This document shows, in pieces, positions 27,854 to 37,769 of a stretch of 64,000 nucleotides of DNA. The stretch is from CAVTWS01 sp963738445 (lineage in GTDB: Bacteria; Actinomycetota; Acidimicrobiia; Acidimicrobiales; SHLQ01): assembly GCA_963738445.1 (NCBI GenBank), contig CAVTWS010000007.1:62001-126000 (forward strand). The letters are read 5' to 3'. Every line of letters begins with the position of its first letter. The stretch's first letter is position 1. Made by a program: the position numbers and the translations under genes. The notes under the pieces are model-generated. The model saw nothing but the letters and a program-made list of their open reading frames with translations, did not search any database and was not told where the DNA came from.

Positions 27854-28658
27854 ATGACCCCGGCCCTGCACATCCGTTGGCTCGGCTCGGTCCGCTACCG
27901 CGACGCCCTCGCCCTGCAGCGCGGGCTGTTCTCCCGATCGCCCGACAACCACCTGCTCCTGCTCGAGCACCCACACGTCTACACCCTCGGAGCCCGCGCC
28001 GACCTGCGCCACGTGCTGGTCGATCCGGCTTCGGTCGGCGCCGACCTGGAGCGGGCCGACCGTGGGGGCGATGTCACCTACCACGGGCCGGGACAGCTGG
28101 TCGGATACCCCATCGTCTGGGTCGACGGGCAAGCGCGGCGGCGGCATGGCCGACACGGTGGCCTACGTCCGTTCGGTGGAGCAGCTGGTGATCGACACGC
28201 TGGCCGATGTCGGGCTCCCGGGCGCCGGTCGCCTCGCCGACTACCCGGGGGTCTGGGTCGATCCGCTCGGGCCGAACCCGCGGAAGATCGCCGCCATCGG
28301 CATGAAGCTCACCCGTGGTCGTTCGATGCACGGGTTCGCCCTCAACGTCGCGCCCGATCTGGCCTACTTCGGGTACATCGTCCCGTGCGGGATCGCGGAC
28401 AAGCCGGTGACCTCGTTGGCGGCTCGAAGGCATGTTCGGCGTCGATGGCTGATGTCGTCGAGGCGGTCGCCGAACGCGCGCGGGTCCTCTGGGGCAACGG
28501 CGTTCCGGGCACGCGCGCCGATCAGGTGTGGCGGACCACCCCGCAGGATCTGAGCGCGTTCACCCGGGGAGAAGGTCCGGGTACCCCGGTCGGTCGTGAT
28601 GGCGTGACCTACGGCAGGCCCGTGGAGTTGGCGCCGGCGATTCCGGAGGCGGGCCACA
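27854..28658 (+). pseudogene. lipB: Lipoyl(octanoyl) transferase LipB, two or more frameshifts
   Basis: Transfers octanoyl from acyl carrier protein to E2/GcvH lysines. Family blocks are all present: LLLEHPHVYTLGARAD, RGGDVTYHGPGQLVGYPIV, NPRKIAAIGMKLTRGRSMHG and YIVPCGIADKPVTSL, where Cys in VPCGI and the paired Lys in AAIGMKL are the catalytic residues. The frame shifts near 28128 (extra base in GGGCAAG) and again near 28420; the exact C-terminus is uncertain. ATG 27854 lies 23 bases after the E2 stop. The upstream E2 gene and downstream lipA form a classical lipoylation block. Confidence 0.85.
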
Positions 28659-29622
28659 GTGGGGGTGTCGGTGCGGCTGCGGGGGCGGTTCGCCGAAGCC
28701 GGGGTCGTCGACGGGCTCCGGATCGCCACCCGCAAACCGGAGTGGATGCGGGTCAAAGCCGACATGGGGCCCGAGTATCGGCGTCTCAAGTCCGTGATGC
28801 GTGACCTGTCCCTCGCGACGGTGTGCGAGGAAGCCGGTTGCCCCAACATCTTCGAGTGTTGGAACGACGGCACTGCGACGTTCATGATCAACGGGGAGCG
28901 TTGCACCCGGGCCTGCGGGTTCTGCCTCGTCGACACCCGCAAACCGGAGCGGCTCGACCCCGGCGAGCCGGCGCGGGTGGCCGAGGCGGTCGAGCGAATG
29001 GGGCTGCAGTACGCCGTGATCACGGCCGTGGCCCGCGACGACCTCGCCGACGGCGGGGCGGGCGCCTTTGCGGCGACCATCGCCGCGATCCGCGCTGCGA
29101 GTCCCGGCGACGGAGGTCGAGGTGCTGATCGCGGACTGCAAAGGCGACCCCGACGCTCTCGGCACGATCTTCGCCGCCCGCGCCCGATGTGCTCAACCAC
29201 AACATCGAGACCGTGGCCCGACTGCAGCGGGCGGTCCGTCCGTCGGCGTCGTACGCGCCGGAGCCTGTCGGTGCTCGCTCGGGCCCAGGAGGCGCGGGCT
29301 CGTGACCAAGTCATCGATCATCGTCGGCATGGGCGAGACCTTCGACGAAGTGGTGGAGACGATGATCGATCTCCGCGGCGTCGGCGTCGACATCGTCACC
29401 ATCGGCCAGTACCTCCGACCGACCTCGACCACCTGCCGGTCTCGCGGTGGTGGACCCCCGCCGAGCTTGCCGAGCTGGAAGCGCAGCGGTGAGCAGGAGC
29501 TCGGCATCGCCCACGTGGAGGCGAGCCCCCTCACCCGCTCGAGCCATCACGCCGCCCAAGCGGCGCACGCGGCGCGTACGGCACGCGCCGCCGACATCAG
29601 CCCGACCCCGACCGGCCGGTAG
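28659..29622 (+). pseudogene. lipA: Lipoyl synthase LipA, several frameshifts
   Basis: Radical-SAM enzyme inserting two sulfurs into octanoyl-lysine. The auxiliary cluster cysteines CEEAGCPNIFECW and the SAM motif CTRACGFC are seen in the first 85 residues, then ATRKPEWMRVK and EVLIADCKGD. LVTKSSIIVGMGET follows, and TIGQYLRPT closes the barrel, with SSH near the C-terminus for the third auxiliary-cluster ligand. Frame changes occur near 29100, 29180, 29270 and 29430. GTG 28659 is the likely start; the core begins at GLRIATRKP. The stop TAG coincides with the -10 box of the next gene. Confidence 0.88.
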
Positions 29623-29625
29623 CCT
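29620..29625 (+). promoter_or_regulatory. Leaderless-type -10 box TAGCCT overlapping the lipA stop
   Basis: TAGCCT begins with the lipA TAG stop and lies 7 bases before the ATG at 29633. Confidence 0.5.
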
Positions 29626-29632
29626 CCGCTCC

Positions 29633-30744
29633 ATGTTCCACGAACGCATGGCACGGCTACGCGAGGGCATGTCCGCACGCCGGCCTCGACCTCGTGTTGC
29701 TCTCCGTCGGAGCCGACCTGCCGTACTTCAGTGGGTACGACGCGATGCCCCTCGAACGTCTCACGATGCTCGTGGTGCCCCGGGAGGGCGATGCCACCCT
29801 CGTCGTCCCGCGACTCGAAGCCCCCCGCGTGGTGGAGCAGCCCGGCGTGTTCGACATCTGCAGTTGGGGCGAGAACCGAGGATCCGATCGCCATCGTCGC
29901 CCGGCTCGCCGGATCCAGCCCCACCGTCGCCATCGGTGACAAGACCTGGTCGCGGTTCCTGGTGGCCCTCATCGACCAGATGCCGTCTGCCACCCGGTTC
30001 CGCACCGCCACCGAGGTCACGGGGCCGATCCGGGCCCGCAAGACCGCCGACGAGATCGCCCGCCTCCAGGCCGCGGCGACCGGGGTCGACCGGATCGCCG
30101 CCCGCTTGCAGGCCGGCGAGATTCCGTTGGTCGGCCGGACGGAAGCCGCCGTTGCCGCCGATCTGGCCGCCAGATCCACGACGAAGGTCATCACCGGGTG
30201 AACTTCACCATCGTGGCGTCGGGCCCCAATGCGGCGAGCCCGCACCACGAGGCCGGGCCCCGGGTGATCCAACCGGGCGAGGTCGTGCTGTGCGACTTCG
30301 GCGGCACCATGGTCGGCGCCGATGGCGTGGGGTACTGCTCCGACATCACCCGGTGCGTGCACACCGGCGATCCGAGCGCTGCGTTCACCGCGCTCTACGA
30401 CGTGCTGTTCGAGGCGCAGGCCGCCGGCGTGCAGGCGGCGACCGTGGGCACACCGTGCGAGGAGGTCGACTCACGCCAGCCGCCGGGTCATCGACGACGC
30501 GGGCTACGGCGAGTACTTCATCCATCGCACCGGCCACGGCATCGGCGTCGAAGCCCACGAGGATCCCTACATCGTCGCCGGGAACAGCACGCCGCTCGCG
30601 CCCGGCCACGCCTTCTCGATCGAACCGGGCATCTATGTCCCCGGTCGCTTCGGCGCCCGCCTGGAGGACATCGTCGTGGCCACCGACCAGGGACCTCTCG
30701 CCCTCAACACGGCCGATCACCGGCTCGTCGTCGTCGACGCTTGA
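29633..30744 (+). pseudogene. M24-family metallopeptidase (Xaa-Pro aminopeptidase-like), several frameshifts
   Basis: Joined product of about 370 residues: an N-terminal creatinase-like domain (DLVLLSVGADLPYFSGYDAMP, LERLTMLVVP), then the pita-bread catalytic domain. The dinuclear metal ligands are all visible: Asp in VVLCDFGGT, Asp in YCSDITR, His in HRTGHGIGVEAH, Glu in SIEPGIY and Glu in RLEDIVVAT. It would remove N-terminal residues preceding proline. Frames change near 29680, 29880, 30170 and 30470. No inactivating substitution is visible, so it is probably a working gene damaged by assembly errors. ATG 29633 has a leaderless promoter. Confidence 0.82.
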
Positions 30745-30784
30745 GCCGCACCGGGGGCTCGATCGGCACGGGTCGGTTGCGGCG

Positions 30785-31636
30785 ATGATCGAGCTCGACG
30801 CGGCCACGTTCCTGCTGCAGTGGGCGGTGGGCGGCTCGTTCTTCGTGTGGGTCACGACCCGCCGGCGCGAGGTCGGGCTGGGTTACGGCTGGCTCATGCG
30901 CGCCACGTTCGCCTTGATGTCGGCGGGCGCGGTCGTCGTGGCCCTGTATGTCGACACGGTGCCGGTGCGGGACACGAGCGCGGTGCTCGTCACCGTGGCC
31001 CTCGTGGTGGCGACGGTCGTGTCCGTCATCCGCCGGGGAGCCGGAGTCGCCGGCCAACGTGAGGGTGAGGAGCGGCGCTCGGCCCGGGTGGCCGCGATGA
31101 CCGGGATCGATCGCGACGAGCGGTCGTTCGACCGGTCCGGGCCCGAGTTCCCCCCGGTGCTCGATCTCGTGGCCCCGGTGGTCGGCCTGGTCGGGCTCGT
31201 GGCGGCGGGGATCGAGGCCGGCGATCCGGCCCTGCTGTCGGTGGCCCGGGTCCTCGTCGGAGCCGCCTTCATCGGTGCCGTCACCGATGCCATGCTCCTC
31301 GGTCACTGGTACCTCGTGCAGCCCGGGCTGGCCCGGGGGCCGTTGCTCGAGCTCGTCCGCTGGACCGGTGTCCTGTGGGCGCCCGAGGTCGTGGTCATGG
31401 TCTGGCCCACGGGCATGCTGTCGGCTCTCACCGGAGATGTCGATGACGGCTACAACGGTCTGCTCACCTGGTTCTGGTGTGCCTGTGTCGTCACCACGAT
31501 CGGCCTCGTCGTGGTGACCCGCCTGGCGCTCAAGGAGCGCCAGTACTCCGCCGTCATGGCGGCCACCGGGCTGCTCTATCTGGCCATCCTCACCGCCTTC
31601 GGCATGGACCTGGTGGCCCGCGCGGTCCTCGCCTGA
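30785..31636 (+). CDS. Polytopic membrane protein of unknown function
   Basis: 283 residues with about eight hydrophobic segments, among them FLLQWAVGGSFFVWV, LVTVALVVATVVSVI, LVAPVVGLVGLVAAG, VLVGAAFIGAVTDAMLLGHW and LLYLAILTAFGMDL. The conserved-looking GAVTDAMLLGHWYLVQPGL segment places an acid and His at a membrane interface. No transporter or enzyme family is recognised. ATG 30785 lies 40 bases after the peptidase stop. A basic, charged cytoplasmic loop is present around residues 83-115. Alternative: a member of an acidimicrobial-type conserved membrane family. Confidence 0.65.
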   Translation: MIELDAATFLLQWAVGGSFFVWVTTRRREVGLGYGWLMRATFALMSAGAVVVALYVDTVPVRDTSAVLVTVALVVATVVSVIRRGAGVAGQREGEERRSARVAAMTGIDRDERSFDRSGPEFPPVLDLVAPVVGLVGLVAAGIEAGDPALLSVARVLVGAAFIGAVTDAMLLGHWYLVQPGLARGPLLELVRWTGVLWAPEVVVMVWPTGMLSALTGDVDDGYNGLLTWFWCACVVTTIGLVVVTRLALKERQYSAVMAATGLLYLAILTAFGMDLVARAVLA

Positions 31637-31659
31637 GCCGAGTGTCGGGCTATGGAGCC

Positions 31660-32068
31660 TCAGCGAAGGGCGACGTGGAGCGGTGTCTCGGTGGGCGCCC
31701 ATCGATCGACGGCCGTTCGCAGGATGTCGAGGAGCGTGCACCAGGCGGTGCTGGCCATCGTCGCCGGCCCGTCGGCACCATCGACGACCAGCAGTCGGGG
31801 ATTGCCGGGGAGCCACGACAGGTCCCGCAGCGCGTCGTCGAGGGCATCCCAGTTGTGTCCGACCCAGCCCGGCGAGCGGACCGAGCTCCGGACCGCCTCG
31901 AGGAGCTCGTCCTTGGAGGTCGCGGTGCCGACCCGGGCGACGAGGACCGTTATCGCCTCGCCTGGGACCGCCTCGACCGGGATCTCATCAGCTGGGGCTC
32001 CGCCGGTGGCCGACAGCGCGTAGATGCCCGGCGGCGGACGCGAGCACGGAAGCCAGATCCCGGCTCAT
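31660..32068 (-). pseudogene. Barstar-like ribonuclease inhibitor, one frameshift
   Basis: Start ATG 32068 overlaps the stop of the nuclease gene (ATGA) and gives MSRDLASVLASAAG. The rest (IYALSATGGAPADEIPVEAV to the end) is in another frame with the shift near 32027. The hallmark SPGWVGHNWDALDDALRDLSW matches the barstar nuclease-binding helix (FGxNWDAlxDxL), and DILRTAVDRWAPTETPLHVAL matches the C-terminal helix and strand. Repaired length is about 134 residues. It should be the cytoplasmic immunity partner of the adjacent secreted RNase. The frame lacks its own start, so it is easy to miss. Confidence 0.72.
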
Positions 32069-32565
32069 GGCGACTCGTCGACGATCTCGGAGAACGAGTC
32101 GTAGTGATCGTCGGAGTAGTAGCGCTCGCCGTCCGCGCCGGTCACGATCCGTCGGGCACCGCGGTCGTCGGATCCGGGGGTGACGACCGTGTACTCGCGA
32201 TAGTGCCCGTCGGGTTCGTCGGGCAGGATCGCCTCCCGGTTCTGGAAGACGCCTCCGTCCTGGTCGAAGAGGAACGGGCCGCCGTCGTCGATCAGGTCGA
32301 GGGTGTCGATCGCTTCCGGGGGGAGGTCCGACACGTCGATCGGCGGCAGGTCGCTGAACGGTCCGACCGGGCCCGTGGTGTCCTCCACCCCGGTCGTGGC
32401 GGAGGTGCCGGCGCCGATGACCTCAGTCGGGTTCGGGATGGTCGGGGTCGACGCGCTCGGGCCGTCGATGATGGCCGATATCTGGACGATCAGACTGGCC
32501 AGGACGCCCAGCACGAGGACGGCGAGCAGCAGGCGCGCCGCATGTCGTTGTCTCCGGGCGTCCAC
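32065..32565 (-). CDS. Membrane-anchored or secreted guanyl-specific RNase (RNase Sa/barnase family)
   Basis: 166 residues: N-terminal hydrophobic helix (RLLLAVLVLGVLASLIVQIS, 11-30), a Pro/Thr-rich linker, then a C-terminal microbial RNase domain from about residue 84. Compared with RNase Sa, the catalytic residues align: E124 in HYREYTVVTPGS, R135 and R139 in DRGARRIVTG, and H154 in SDDHYDSF; the substrate-binding FQNRE loop is kept. It cleaves RNA after guanosine. GTG 32565 is preferred because TAGGGT lies 7 bases upstream. It is followed by the barstar-like gene with a 4-base overlap. Confidence 0.82.
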   Translation of the reverse strand: MDARRQRHAARLLLAVLVLGVLASLIVQISAIIDGPSASTPTIPNPTEVIGAGTSATTGVEDTTGPVGPFSDLPPIDVSDLPPEAIDTLDLIDDGGPFLFDQDGGVFQNREAILPDEPDGHYREYTVVTPGSDDRGARRIVTGADGERYYSDDHYDSFSEIVDESP

Positions 32566-32572
32566 CCGGCAC

Positions 32573-32578
32573 ACCCTA
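32573..32578 (-). promoter_or_regulatory. Leaderless-type -10 box TAGGGT for the RNase/barstar pair
   Basis: On the minus strand TAGGGT lies 7 bases before the GTG at 32565 and decides between that start and a GTG three codons upstream. Confidence 0.5.
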
Positions 32579-32606
32579 GATCGCGGGGTCGGCCAGACTG
32601 GGCTTC

Positions 32607-33650
32607 ATGGGTGTGCGTGTACTCGTCGTCGGGCGCGGGTTCGGGGCTCGGGTCGTGGCGCCCTCGTACGCGTCGGCCGGGGCGACCGTCGTCGACGTGG
32701 TGGCGCCGCGGGAGGTCGATTCGATGCGGCGCGCGTGCGCCCGGCCCGACATCGACCTGGTGTCGGTCCACGCCCCGCCGTTCCTCCACGGGGTCGCCAC
32801 CCACGCCGCCGTGACGGCCGGACATGCGGTGGTGTGCGACAAGCCGTTCGGACTCGATGTCGATGACACCACGGCCATGCTGGCCCACGCCGAAGCAGCG
32901 TCGGTGGTGCACGTCGCCAACTTCGAGTTCCGGTTTCACCCCGGCCGCCAGATGCTGCGCCGACTCGTCCGGGCGGGTGCCGTCGGTGCCGTGGAGCACG
33001 TGTCGTGGGTCCACGACACGTCCGGTTCCCGAGTGCCCCTCCGGCCCCACGGCTGGTTGTTCGACTCGTCGTCGGGTGGGGGTTGGATCGGCGCCTGGGG
33101 GGCCCACGTGGTGGACGCGGTGCAGTGGATCTTCGGCGACGTTCAGGCCGTCGCCGGTCGACGCCGCCAGGTGATCGAGGAACGACCCGGGCTCGATGGC
33201 GTTCTCGTGCGCGGCGACGCCGAAGACGGCTTCTCCGCGGCACTCGTACTGGCCGGAGGAGCCACGGTCACCATCGACTCCACCTTCGCGGCGACGCGTT
33301 CGTTGCCGTCGCGGATCACGGTCCTGGGCTCCGACGGGGTCATCGACGTGGTCGCCGATCAGGACATCACGGTGCGTCGCGCCGACGGCACCAAGGAAGC
33401 CATCGTGGTCACGTCGCCCGAGGGCGATCCGCACCTCGGTCCGATGGCGACCATGGCCGACCGGATCGTTCGGGCGGTCCGCGGTGACGAGCCGGCGGAC
33501 CCTGATCTGGCGACCTTGACCGACGCGCGGGCCTCCGCGTCGGTGATGGACGAGCTGCGCTCGCTGCCCCTGGCGCCCGTCAGCGGGCGACGTTCACGGG
33601 CGCCCGTCAGCGGGCGACGAAATACTTGGCCTGAGGGTGATGGCAGATGA
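32607..33650 (+). CDS. Gfo/Idh/MocA-family oxidoreductase
   Basis: 347 residues. N-terminal Rossmann domain with VLVVGRGFGARVVAPSY, then DIDLVSVHAPPFLHG and VVCDKPFGLDVDD carrying the conserved EKP-type lysine (here DKP). The C-terminal alpha/beta domain includes GGGWIGAWGAHVVDAVQW, with His in the GxHxxD position. It would oxidise or reduce a sugar or cyclic polyol with NAD(P). The last about 25 residues include a duplicated APVSGRR segment made by the tandem repeat that also duplicates the metH end. A weak CAGACT -10-like box precedes the ATG by 7 bases. Substrate unknown. Confidence 0.85.
   Translation: MGVRVLVVGRGFGARVVAPSYASAGATVVDVVAPREVDSMRRACARPDIDLVSVHAPPFLHGVATHAAVTAGHAVVCDKPFGLDVDDTTAMLAHAEAASVVHVANFEFRFHPGRQMLRRLVRAGAVGAVEHVSWVHDTSGSRVPLRPHGWLFDSSSGGGWIGAWGAHVVDAVQWIFGDVQAVAGRRRQVIEERPGLDGVLVRGDAEDGFSAALVLAGGATVTIDSTFAATRSLPSRITVLGSDGVIDVVADQDITVRRADGTKEAIVVTSPEGDPHLGPMATMADRIVRAVRGDEPADPDLATLTDARASASVMDELRSLPLAPVSGRRSRAPVSGRRNTWPEGDGR
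33572..33619. repeat. 21-bp direct repeat, period 27, across convergent gene ends
   Basis: GGCGCCCGTCAGCGGGCGAC plus G occurs at 33572-33592 and 33599-33619. It duplicates the minus-strand metH stop (TGA at 33607-33609 and 33580-33582, same frame). In the plus strand it encodes the repeated APVSGRR of the oxidoreductase tail. Confidence 0.9.
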
Positions 33651-36600
33651 GCGCCGAGGTGGTCTGCTCGGGCTGGTACTGCCAGCCGGTCTCCTCGGTG
33701 CAGACGATGCCGAGACGGTCGGCGCCGAGGAGCTCGGCGATCTTCTGGTTGTCCTCGAGGTCCGGGCAGGCGGGGTAGCCGAACGAGTAGCGGCCGCCGC
33801 GGTACTGCTGGCGGAACAACCCGGCGATGGACGGCCCGTCCTCCTCGGCGAACCCCCACTCCTCTCGGATGCGACGGTGCCAGTACTCGGCCAGGGCCTC
33901 GGTCATCTCGACGCCGAGGCCGTGGAGGAGGAGATAGTCCTGGTACTTGTCGGCCGCGAAAAGCTCGGCCGCCAGCTCCGACACTCGATGGCCCATGGTC
34001 GACGAGGTGGAAGGCGGCGTAGTCGGCCTCGCCGGAGCCGGTCGAGCGGTAGAAGTCGGCGATGCACAGGTACGGGTCCTGGCGCTGCCGGGGTAGCGAG
34101 AACCGCAGCCGCTCCGAGCGGCGGGTCTCGTCGGTCCAGATGACGATGTCGTTGCCGTCGCCGTTGGCCGGGAAGTAGCCGTAGACGACCTGAGGCACGA
34201 GCGCGCCGTCCGCCTTGGCGGCGGCCAGCTGTTGGCGGAAGGTGGCGCGGATACGGTCCTTGAACTCGTCGTCGGACTCGCCGCCTTCGGGCCGGAACTG
34301 CCACTGGTTGCGGAACAGTGCGGTCTCGTTGACGTAGCCGGCGATGTCGTCGAGGGCGACGCCCTTGACGACCTTGGTGCCGAGGAACGGCGGCACGAAG
34401 ATCGGGTTGTCGGTCGCGACGGAGGGGGCCCGGACGGGCAGATCGATGGCGGTGTCGGCCGCGGGGCGTTCGGGGCGGATGCGACCCGTGGGGACGAGGC
34501 CGAATTCGGTGTCGTCGATGTCGCCGCGTTTGATCTCGCCCAGCCGATCCATGACCCGGAGGCCTTCGAAGGCGTCCTTGCCGTAGAACACCCGGCCGTC
34601 GTACACCTCGCGGAGATCTCGTTCCACGAAGCTGCGGGTCAGCGCGGCGCCGCCGAGCAGCACGGGGATGCGGGCCAGCCCGCGGTTGTTCAGCTCCTGC
34701 AAGTTGTCCCGCATGATCAGCGTGGACTTGACCAGCAGGCCGCTCATGCCGACCGCGTCGGCCTCGACCGCCAACGCCTTCTCGATCATCTCGTTGATCG
34801 AGATCTTGATGCCCAGGTTGTGGACCTCGTACCCGTTGTTCGTGAGGATGATGTCGACGAGGTTCTTGCCGATGTCGTGGACATCACCTTTCACCGTGGC
34901 GAGGACGAGCACGCCTTTGGCGCCGGACTCGCCCTCGAGTTCGGTCCATGTGCGGCTCGAGGTACGACACCGCCATCTTCATGGTCTCGGCGGACTGCAG
35001 AACGAACGGCAGCTGCATCTCTCCCGTCGCGAACAGTTCGCCCACGACCTTCATGCCCGACAGCAGCACGTCGTTCACGATGGCCAGGGCGGTGAGGCCC
35101 GCACCGAGGGCTTCATCGAGCTCGTCGACGAGGCCGTCGCGTTCGCCGTCGATGATGCGCTGCGACAGGCGACGCTCGACCGGCCAGCCCGATCGGTCCT
35201 CGCGGACCGTGGTGGTGCTCGACACGTCGGCGAAGACGTCGAGCAGCTTGGTCAGAGGGTCGTACGTGGCGTTGGTGTGGTCGCCGCCCTCGAGTCCCCG
35301 GCGATCCCACACCAGGTCGAGGCAGACTCGGCGTTGCTCGTCGGGGACGCGGGACAGCGGCACGATCTTGCCGGCGTGCACGATGGCCGAATCGAGCCCG
35401 GCCTCCACGCACTCGTGGAGGAAGACGGAATTGAGGGCGTGACGAGCGGACGGCTTGAGACCGAACGAGACGTTCGACAGACCGAGGGTGGTGTACACGC
35501 CGGGGAGCTCGACTTTGATGCGGCGGATCGCTTCGATGGTGGCGATGCCGTCGCGGCGGAGGTCGTCGTCGCCGGTCGACAGCGGGAAGGTGAGGGCGTC
35601 GAACACGAGGTCCGAGGATTCGAGCCCGTACCGCTCGACGGCGAGGTCGTGGATGCGATGGGCGATGCGCATCTTCCACTCGACGTCGCGTGCCTGGCCC
35701 TCCTCGTCGATCAGGAGGCAGACCACGGCGGCGCCGAACTCCTTGGCCAGGCGGAAGACGCGGTCGGCTCGGCTCCCGTCGCCGTCACCGTCTTCGAGGT
35801 TGGCCGAGTTCAGCAGGGCCCGCCCGCCGATCCAACGCAGACCCGCTTCCATGACCTCGGGCTCGGTGGAGTCGAGCACGAGCGGAGCGGCGATCTGGGT
35901 GGCGAAACGGCGGGCGATCTCGTCCATGTCGACGGCGCCGTCGCGGCCGACGTAGTCGACGCAGACATCGATGATGTGGGCGCCTTCTTTGACCTGCTCG
36001 GTGCCGATCTTGAGGCACTGGTCCCAGTCGCCGACGAGCATCGCGTCACGGAAGGCCTTCGACCCGTTGGCGTTGGTGCGTTCGCCGATCATCAGGAACG
36101 AGGTGTCCTGACGGAACGGCACGAGGCTGTAGATCGAGGTGGCGCCCGGCTCGGCCTGGGGGGTGCGCGGCGCCGGCACGAGGTCGCGGCAACGTTCGAT
36201 GACGGCGGCCAGGTGCGCGGGGGTGGTGCCGCAGCAGCCACCGATGACGGTCACCCCGAGCTCGGTGACGAAGCGGCTGAGGTGATCGGCGAGCTGATCC
36301 GGCGTGAGGTCGTAGTGCATGTGTCCGTCGACCACGGACGGCAGACCGGCGTTCGGGATGCACGAGATCGGCACGCGGCTCTGGTGCGACAGCACCCGCA
36401 GGTGCTCACCCATCTCGGCGGGGCCCGTAGCGCAGTTGATGCCGAGCACGGCGGGCCGCAGCGGTTCGATGGCGGCGATCGCCGCGCTCGATCTCGGTGC
36501 CGGGGAGCATGCGGCCGGTGAGCTCGATCGTGACCTGGGTCTGGATCGGCACCTCACGGCCGGCCTGGGCCATGGCTCGACGGCAGCCGTTCATGGCCGC

Positions 36601-37117
36601 CTTCACGCCGAGCAGGTCGAACATCGTCTCGACGATGAAGAGGTCGACCCCGCCTTCGAGCAGGGCCGTGGCCTGCTGCTCGTACTGGTCGCGCAACTCG
36701 ACATAGGTGATCTGCCCGAGCGACGCGAACTTGGTGCCCGGCCCGATGGAACCCGCCACCCAACGGGGGCGGTCCGGCGTGCTGTAGCTGCGGGCCAGCT
36801 CCACGGCGATCTCGGCGCCGCCGCCGGTTGAGGTCGGGCCGACCTGATGGGCTTGGCCGTACTCGCCGAGGGGAATGCCGAAGGCACCGAACGTCGCCGT
36901 CTCGATCACGTCGACGCCGAGGTCGAGGTAGGTCTCGTGCATGCCGACGATCACGTCGGGTCGGGTCAGGCAGAGGATCTCGTTGCAGCCTTCGAGCTCG
37001 GGTCCGCCGAACGTCGTCCGCGTCGAGGTCGAGGGTCTGGACGTAGGTGCCGAACGCACCATCGAACACGAGCACCCGCTCGGCTGCGGCTCTCGCGTAG
37101 TCGGGGGGAGAAGTCAC
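33607..37117 (-). pseudogene. metH: Cobalamin-dependent methionine synthase MetH, four frameshifts
   Basis: Joined product of about 1170 residues, full length for MetH. Domains in order: homocysteine/zinc domain (FDGAFGTYVQTL; LGINCATGP; VIGGCCGTTPAH supplying the Zn cysteines), pterin domain (MIGERTNANGSKAFRD, DVCVDYVGRDG), cap and B12 domain with the cobalt-ligand motif DVHDIGKN, and the SAM-binding activation domain ending RYSFGYPACPDLED and HPQAKYFVAR. Frames change near 37015, 36490, 34945 and 34005. No catalytic residue is lost. The GTG start lies 6 bases after a TAGCCT box. It is divergent from a cobalamin adenosyltransferase. Confidence 0.92.
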
Positions 37118-37123
37118 GGGAGC

Positions 37124-37157
37124 AGGCTACCGGCGTCGATCGGGGGGCCAGTAGCCT
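37124..37157. promoter_or_regulatory. Back-to-back leaderless promoters for metH and the adenosyltransferase
   Basis: TAGCCT on the minus strand (37129-37124) lies 6 bases before the metH GTG. TAGCCT on the plus strand (37152-37157) lies 6 bases before the adenosyltransferase GTG. Only 22 bases separate the boxes, so the two -35 regions must overlap. I see no cobalamin riboswitch, and there is no room for one. Confidence 0.55.
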
Positions 37158-37163
37158 TTCGCC

Positions 37164-37724
37164 GTGCGCATCTACACCCGAACCGGTGACGACGGCACCA
37201 CCGGACTGTTGTTCGGCGGCCGAGTCGCCAAGGACTCCGTGCTGCCGAGCGCGTACGGCGACGTCGACGAGGCACAGGCGGCGCTGGGCGTCGTCCGGGC
37301 CGATCTCGAAGCCGACGCCGAGTTGGCGACGATCGTGCTCGGGCTCCAACGGGACCTGTGGGTGCTCATGGCCGAGCTGGCCACGTTGCCCGAGAACCAT
37401 CACAAGCTCACGCCCGGGCAGACCCTCGTCACCCCCGAGATGGTGGAGGCGCTCGAGCGCCTCATCGACCAGGTCACCGACCGCTTCGAAGCGCCGACCG
37501 AGTTCGTGGTGCCCGGCGGCAACCGAGTGGCCGCCGGGCTCGATGTGGCCCGAACCGTCGTACGGCGGGCCGAACGTTCCTGCCAGCGCGCCGCCGGCGA
37601 GAACGCCGTTCCTGGCCACTCCGAGGTGCTGCGCTACCTGAATCGGTTGTCCGACCTGTGCTGGACCCTGGCCCGCTGGGCCGAGGGCGACACCACCATC
37701 CGGACCCGATCGCTACCCCACTGA
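37164..37724 (+). CDS. pduO: PduO-type ATP:cob(I)alamin adenosyltransferase
   Basis: 186 residues, typical length. Makes adenosylcobalamin from cob(I)alamin and ATP. N-terminal ATP-binding YTRTGDDGTTGLLFGGRV, then AYGDVDEAQAALGVVRADLE, and C-terminal LDVARTVVRRAERSC and LNRLSDLCWTLARW, the conserved helices of the trimeric PduO fold with the catalytic Arg. Usual variants carry LNRLSDLLF; here the Leu-Leu is Leu-Cys. GTG start with a leaderless promoter. Its divergent partner metH uses methylcobalamin, so the pair reflects cobalamin handling. A mutase needing AdoCbl is not in the window. Confidence 0.9.
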   Translation: MRIYTRTGDDGTTGLLFGGRVAKDSVLPSAYGDVDEAQAALGVVRADLEADAELATIVLGLQRDLWVLMAELATLPENHHKLTPGQTLVTPEMVEALERLIDQVTDRFEAPTEFVVPGGNRVAAGLDVARTVVRRAERSCQRAAGENAVPGHSEVLRYLNRLSDLCWTLARWAEGDTTIRTRSLPH

Positions 37725-37769
37725 CCCACCCTGGCCGCAGTCCGTGCCGGGCCCCTATCTGGAGCACCT

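Noticed and set aside
28659..29622. A second small radical-SAM gene starting at GTG 29302
   Set aside because: The sequence there (LVTKSSIIVGMGET onward) is the C-terminal half of LipA displaced by frameshifts, not a separate gene.
37118..37163. A cobalamin riboswitch upstream of metH or the adenosyltransferase
   Set aside because: The 46-base gap is too short and both genes appear leaderless; no B12-box-like sequence was seen.
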